This document shows positions 59,882 to 64,000 of a DNA stretch of 64,000 nucleotides, piece by piece; positions within the stretch are counted from its first letter, which is position 1; every line of letters begins with the position of its first letter. Origin of the DNA: Serilophus lunatus (Eukaryota; Chordata; Aves; Passeriformes; Eurylaimidae); contig VXBA01001836.1 of assembly GCA_013399895.1 (NCBI GenBank), positions 1 to 64,000 of the forward strand, read 5' to 3'. Both the position numbers and the translations under genes were made by a program. The notes under the pieces were generated by a model, which saw nothing but the letters and a program-made list of their open reading frames with translations, had not been told where the DNA came from and did no database searches.

Positions 59882-62204
59882 ATAACACCAGGCAACCCCA
59901 GAAAATCCATGTGAAGCCACTTGCTAGCTTCATCAGCAAATATCCTTCCAGGATGTGATTGCAGGGCTGGGCTTTCCCTGTGGGACAGTTCAGTGTGTGT
60001 GTAAAACCCAGCAGCTTCCCACAGATGTCTGTTCGTTCGGGTCACACCTTGGAGTGTCTCAGGACAAGGTATGGGATGATGCAAGGTCGTTGCCCTTCAT
60101 CTGGGCCCACAGATTTCAAGTATGAAGAGATATCTGGGGCATTATTTGCTTTGCAGAGGTGGCAGGTGGAAGAGCCTGTACAAGTCTGGCAGGGGAACTG
60201 TGGGGGAAGAGGCATTGCAGAATGCAGGGATGCTGGAGACTTGTCCCAGCTGAAAGTCTGGCATGCAGCACTTACTAGTTAAGACATCAACAAATGTACA
60301 AGAACCAAACCTCACTGCTGATCCTCGCTTGTTTTCAGATGTGCTTAGCAGCACAGAAGAGTCAGAGCAAAGTTTGGGAGTCAAGGTTGCAGTCCCTTAA
60401 TCCTTAGCAGTTATATTTGGAGGTGTTCAGACTTCAAGCAGCTACTCTCTACACTTCCCACTCTCAGAAAAACCAAACATAAAACAAATTTCTTCTCTCA
60501 AGACAAAGATTGTATTTTTGGTTTTTTTTGTTTTCTCTGAAGTCCAGGACTCATGAAATGCTCCATTAAGTTTGCTGTATTGGTAGCAAGAGGATTTGTT
60601 ACCAGGATTTCTTTTTCTTCTTGTATTTTTGTTTTGTTTTGTTTTTTTTTTCCTCTTTAATTTTATTTTCATGAAGCATTCATATTTATTTCTATGCCTT
60701 GGGGGGAAAGTCAAGCCATTTGGCTATTTAAGATAGCTACAGTCAAACTGAACAGTGCTGCATCTGTGAAGAGGGAAAGAGGCATCTATTTACAGTGCTG
60801 AGGATGTTAAACTTGGAAATAGGCTTTTTATTTTTATTTTTTAACCTGGAATGGAGCTATGTATGGCTGTAGACATTTCTCCATTTAGACTGCGGGTCTT
60901 TCCAGTAATCATGGACCAAACCCAAGTCTCACTGACGTCAATGGGATTCTGTCCATTGACTTCAAGGGGAGCTCAACCAGGCCTTGCCTTGAGGAACACA
61001 GCCAAGGCAAGAGAAAGCCTTCTGCTTTCCCACCAAAGGAAAAACACTAAGAACTTACCAGCACTTAGTGATCACTCTGAGCTATTCTTTCTCCTCCTAC
61101 CTGCTCCTTTTGCAGGTCTATCTAATCCCTGTCAAATGCTCTCACAACCAACTTACATGAATGCATCTCACCTGTAACACGGTGCTCAAAGCCTGTTTGT
61201 AAAGCCCTTGGACATAAATCCCCTGGAGCTGTGCTAAAATGAGGCACAATGATGTCTGCCCTTCTGTGACATCCATGCCTCTGCTTCCTTGTCTTTCCAG
61301 ACTGCTACTCTGCAATGTTTCTGAGTCCAAGCTCAAGAAATAATAATAAATAATAAAAAAAAATAAGATCAACTGTTTTCTGTCACATTTTGAATTGTTA
61401 ATATTTTATTTTCCATAAGGGTTTGCCCAGCATAAAATAGGTATAACTTACAGGCAACTGATGCCTTAACTGTTTTCTTCTCTGTTGATGTCAAGTGAGT
61501 TTTCCCAACAGCCTCAGCAGGGAGAGAGGAGCAAAGGCAAGGCAAGGGAGACAGGGTAATAGGAGTCATTCACCTTGCTGTCACCAGTTTACAGCCCAAC
61601 GCAATTAACCCTGAGACACAGCACTAATTACCCTGGGAAAGGTGCCATGCTTACCTGGCTATTCATCTCCCAGGAGCCAAGGTGTATCACTGTGTGGTGC
61701 TCTGTGAGCAAACAGCTCAGCCAGTCCTGACACTGAGACCTTGAACACAGAGTGCCAGTAAAAGCAAGTGTTGGCTTTGGAGGCAAAGGAGTTAATGGGA
61801 AGGCTGATATGTAGCTTTGAGATCTCAGTGGAGCTGAAGTTTTGGGGATATGAGGGGAAAGGAGAAGGGTTAGGGGAGAGGAGAAAGGTTAGAAGACATG
61901 GGAGAGATGATACAAGTTTTGGGTGTGTGTGAGTTATGTCTCCTGCCCCCACACTCTCTCATTCTTGTGTTTTCTCACTGCCATTGTCCTTTGTGTATAC
62001 CAGTTTCCCAGATACTTGCTGCAAGAGGTGAAAGGATTGCTCCTGTCTCTACTCCTAGATTCAAGACTAGTTCGAGCACCTTGCCAGAGCTGTGGGGAGC
62101 CGCCTAGGCTTTCCAGACTGTTGTTGGAAATCCAAACCAACCCAAACTCTGAATGCTGCTTTTCAGAAGTAGCAATTAACCTACTGATATAAGCAAAAAA
62201 AGGG
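59882..62204. other. Unique DNA, no gene seen
   Basis: Frames at 59959-60282, 60851-61177 and 61659-62192 overlap others on the opposite strand and have no splice support or recognisable content. Confidence 0.5.
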
Positions 62205-62280
62205 CTTTTTTGTTTGTTTGTTTTTTGTTTTTTGTTTTGTTTTGTTTTGTTTTGTTTTGTTTTGTTTTGTTTTGTTTTGT
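62205..62280. repeat. (TTTTG)n microsatellite
   Basis: It begins as TTTG units and becomes about ten perfect TTTTG units ending at 62280. The Lys/Gln/Asn/Thr repeat in the minus frame 61934-62308 is its translation. Confidence 0.96.
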
Positions 62281-62799
62281 CAGCCTTGCCAAAGCCAATC
62301 ACAGGCACATCCTGTTGTCCTTAGGACTTCGAAGATCTGCTGATCTTCAAACTTGTTGAGAAGATGACTTCTGTAATGAAAAGCCATATTCAGAATATGA
62401 CACAGTGGGATTCCAGATCATTCTTGTAAAATTCTTAAAGTAGTGGTATAATCCTGGGAAATCTCCAGTGCATAATAAGCCCATGTCACCCTTTTCATAT
62501 TTGACAGGCTTAGAAGTAGAACCATCTGCTGATCATAAGACATGCAGTGGTCATCAGATCTTCATTATTCCATCAAAGGTTTAGCAGACGATAATTCAAA
62601 AATGAGAAAAATTCCATTATACTAAGCTTGCTTTCCATTTCTCCTTTTTCTGCCTGAGAAAGTCACCATCTCTAGAGAGGCAATTACAAGACTATGACAG
62701 AAAGAAAATAATTAAGTTTTACCATCTATTGGACTCATTGACTTGCTCAGCACTGAGTAGCACTGAAGAGCAACTCCTGAAGTTCAACTGCATGGACAG
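62281..62799. other. Unique DNA, no gene seen
   Basis: Several short 'gatcttc'-like segments occur (62331-62345, 62557-62565), but no repeat family or gene is recognised. Confidence 0.5.
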
Positions 62800-64000
62800 T
62801 TGAAGTTACAGCAGGTGATCTTGGAAGAACATACAGATGAAGTTCTCTGTGAGGTTGTGTAGTGACAGTGTGAGAAAGGCCAAAATGAAGCTGGATGTGG
62901 ACCTGGGAAAAAATAACAGGACATCCTACAGGTCTGTAAACCAGAAAAGGAGGGTCAAAGAAGGTGCTTTCCTCTGCCACAAACAATGTTGGAAAACTGG
63001 TAAGAGTGGGTGAGGAGGTGACTGAGATACCCTACAGCTTTTTTTCCTCAGTCTTCAATGGCAACCTCTCTTCCCACACCTCTCAAGTGGATAGAAGCAG
63101 GATGGAGGCTGGGAGAACAAAGTATCTCTCACTATGAATAAAGGTCTGGTTCATGACCATGAGGAACTTGAACGTGCAAAAGACTGTAGGACCCGATAAG
63201 TTGCATCTCATAATCCTGAGGAAATTGGTTGATGGAGTAGCCAGGCTACACTCCATGATATTATTAAACAAATCATGGCAGTCAGGAGAAGTCCCAGGTG
63301 ACTGATCAAAGGGAAACATTGTCTTCATTTTTATAAAGGGTAGAAAGACCTTTAGAACTCCTTACCTGTCAATCTCATCTCTGTACCTCGGGAGATGATG
63401 GAGCAGATGCTCCTGGAAGCTCTGCTAAGGCACGTGGAGTATGTGGTTTGGGACAATCAACACAGCTTCACCAAGAGGGAGTCCTGCTCAACCAACCAAG
63501 TGGCCTTCTGTGGTAGGGGTGATTGCATCAGCGGTCAAGGAGAGGGCTACAGATATCGTTTACCTGGAATTCTGTAAAGCCTTTGACACAATCCCCCAAA
63601 ATATGATGGATTTGATGGATGGGCTGTGATTGGACTGTCACATACAGAGGGCCATGGTCAAAGGCTCAGATGAAGACGGCACAGTGCAGGGACACACGTG
63701 AAGGATGGGGCCATCCAGAGGAACCTGGACAAGCTCCAGAAGTGATCCATGGGAAGCTTCTGAGGCTTAGCAAGTGCTGGTACTGCCTCTGGGTGAGGGT
63801 AACCCTCAGGATCAGTCCAGGCTGGGGATGGAGCAGCACTGGGAGAAGGTCTTGGGGGTGCTGATGGAGGAGAGGCTGGACATGGCCCAGCCAAGAACCA
63901 CCCCATGCCCTGGGCTGATGTCCCAGCGTGGGCAGCAGGGGAGGGGGCATCCTGCTTCTCTGACCCCTCAGCTGAAACCCCACCTACAGAGCTCCTCTAG
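62800..64000 (+). mobile_element. CR1 LINE ORF2 relic, sense, runs off the edge
   Basis: From about 62840 the order matches CR1 ORF2: 'gtgaggttgtgtagtgacag', 'aaaaggagggtcaaagaagg', 'tcctcagtcttcaatgg', then the reverse-transcriptase part. The frame at 63441-63629 contains YLEFCKAFDTIPQNM, a decayed form of the CR1 motif usually read as Y-L-D-F-x-K-A-F-D-T-V. After about 63605 the sequence jumps to later parts ('ggccatccagaggaacctgg', 'aaggtcttgggggtgctgat', 'tggacatg'), so a segment is missing. Frameshifts and stops show it is not active. The 3' end lies outside the window. Confidence 0.85.

Noticed and set aside
61934..62308. Minus-strand frame with a Lys-Gln-Asn-Thr repeat
   Set aside because: It is the translation of the (TTTTG)n repeat.
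1..64000. tRNA, rRNA, snRNA, CRISPR array or operon-like gene clusters
   Set aside because: I looked for recognisable promoter-box, snRNA and rRNA segments and for regularly spaced repeats by eye and found none; the sequence is vertebrate-like and repeat-bearing.

Overview
This window looks like about 64 kb of bird nuclear DNA, mostly intergenic or intronic. The main evidence is the repeats. CR1 LINE pieces of several ages occur on both strands. A solo endogenous-retrovirus LTR of a type widespread in birds lies at 29325-29882, and part of a related, older LTR lies near 3.6-3.96 kb. Microsatellites are sparse, and I see no Alu-like SINEs, bacterial gene packing or CRISPR array. The order of bird cannot be fixed from this sequence. 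Three single N bases (10293, 22034, 47080) are assembly artefacts; two of them sit in A-runs.

Layout. 0-12 kb: AT-rich unique sequence with an old CR1 fragment (about 1.95-2.25 kb) and the LTR relic. 12.1-12.9 kb: a clear antisense CR1. 15.5-15.8 kb: a block that looks coding on the + strand, broken by one stop codon. 16-29 kb: AT-rich unique DNA with a (TG)11 tract, a run of A19, C18 and A10 near 23.7 kb, and an ancient antisense CR1 at about 23.9-24.5 kb. 29.3-30.5 kb: the solo LTR, a TG/CA-rich stretch and a purine-rich minisatellite. 33.8-34.7 kb: an ancient sense CR1. 37-46 kb: unique DNA with G-runs, GGAA-rich and (CA)21 repeats, and a CpG-richer patch near 39.7-40.1 kb. 51.9-53.0 kb: two CR1 copies joined 5' end to 5' end. 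56.6-57.2 kb: an antisense CR1 interrupted by a sense CR1 tail. 58.6-59.0 kb: another ancient CR1. 62.8 kb to the right edge: a decayed sense CR1 that runs off the window.

The only gene model I can assemble is on the + strand, with coding exons 46289-46424, 53749-53902 and 59482-59845. Both splice junctions agree in phase (1/1, then 2/2) and the sites are good. The reading frame totals 217 codons plus a stop, and an AATAAA lies 31 bases after the stop codon. I do not recognise the protein, and the model needs RNA or comparative support. No multi-gene system is visible. Given this AT-rich composition, nearly all other open frames are likely chance or repeat-derived.
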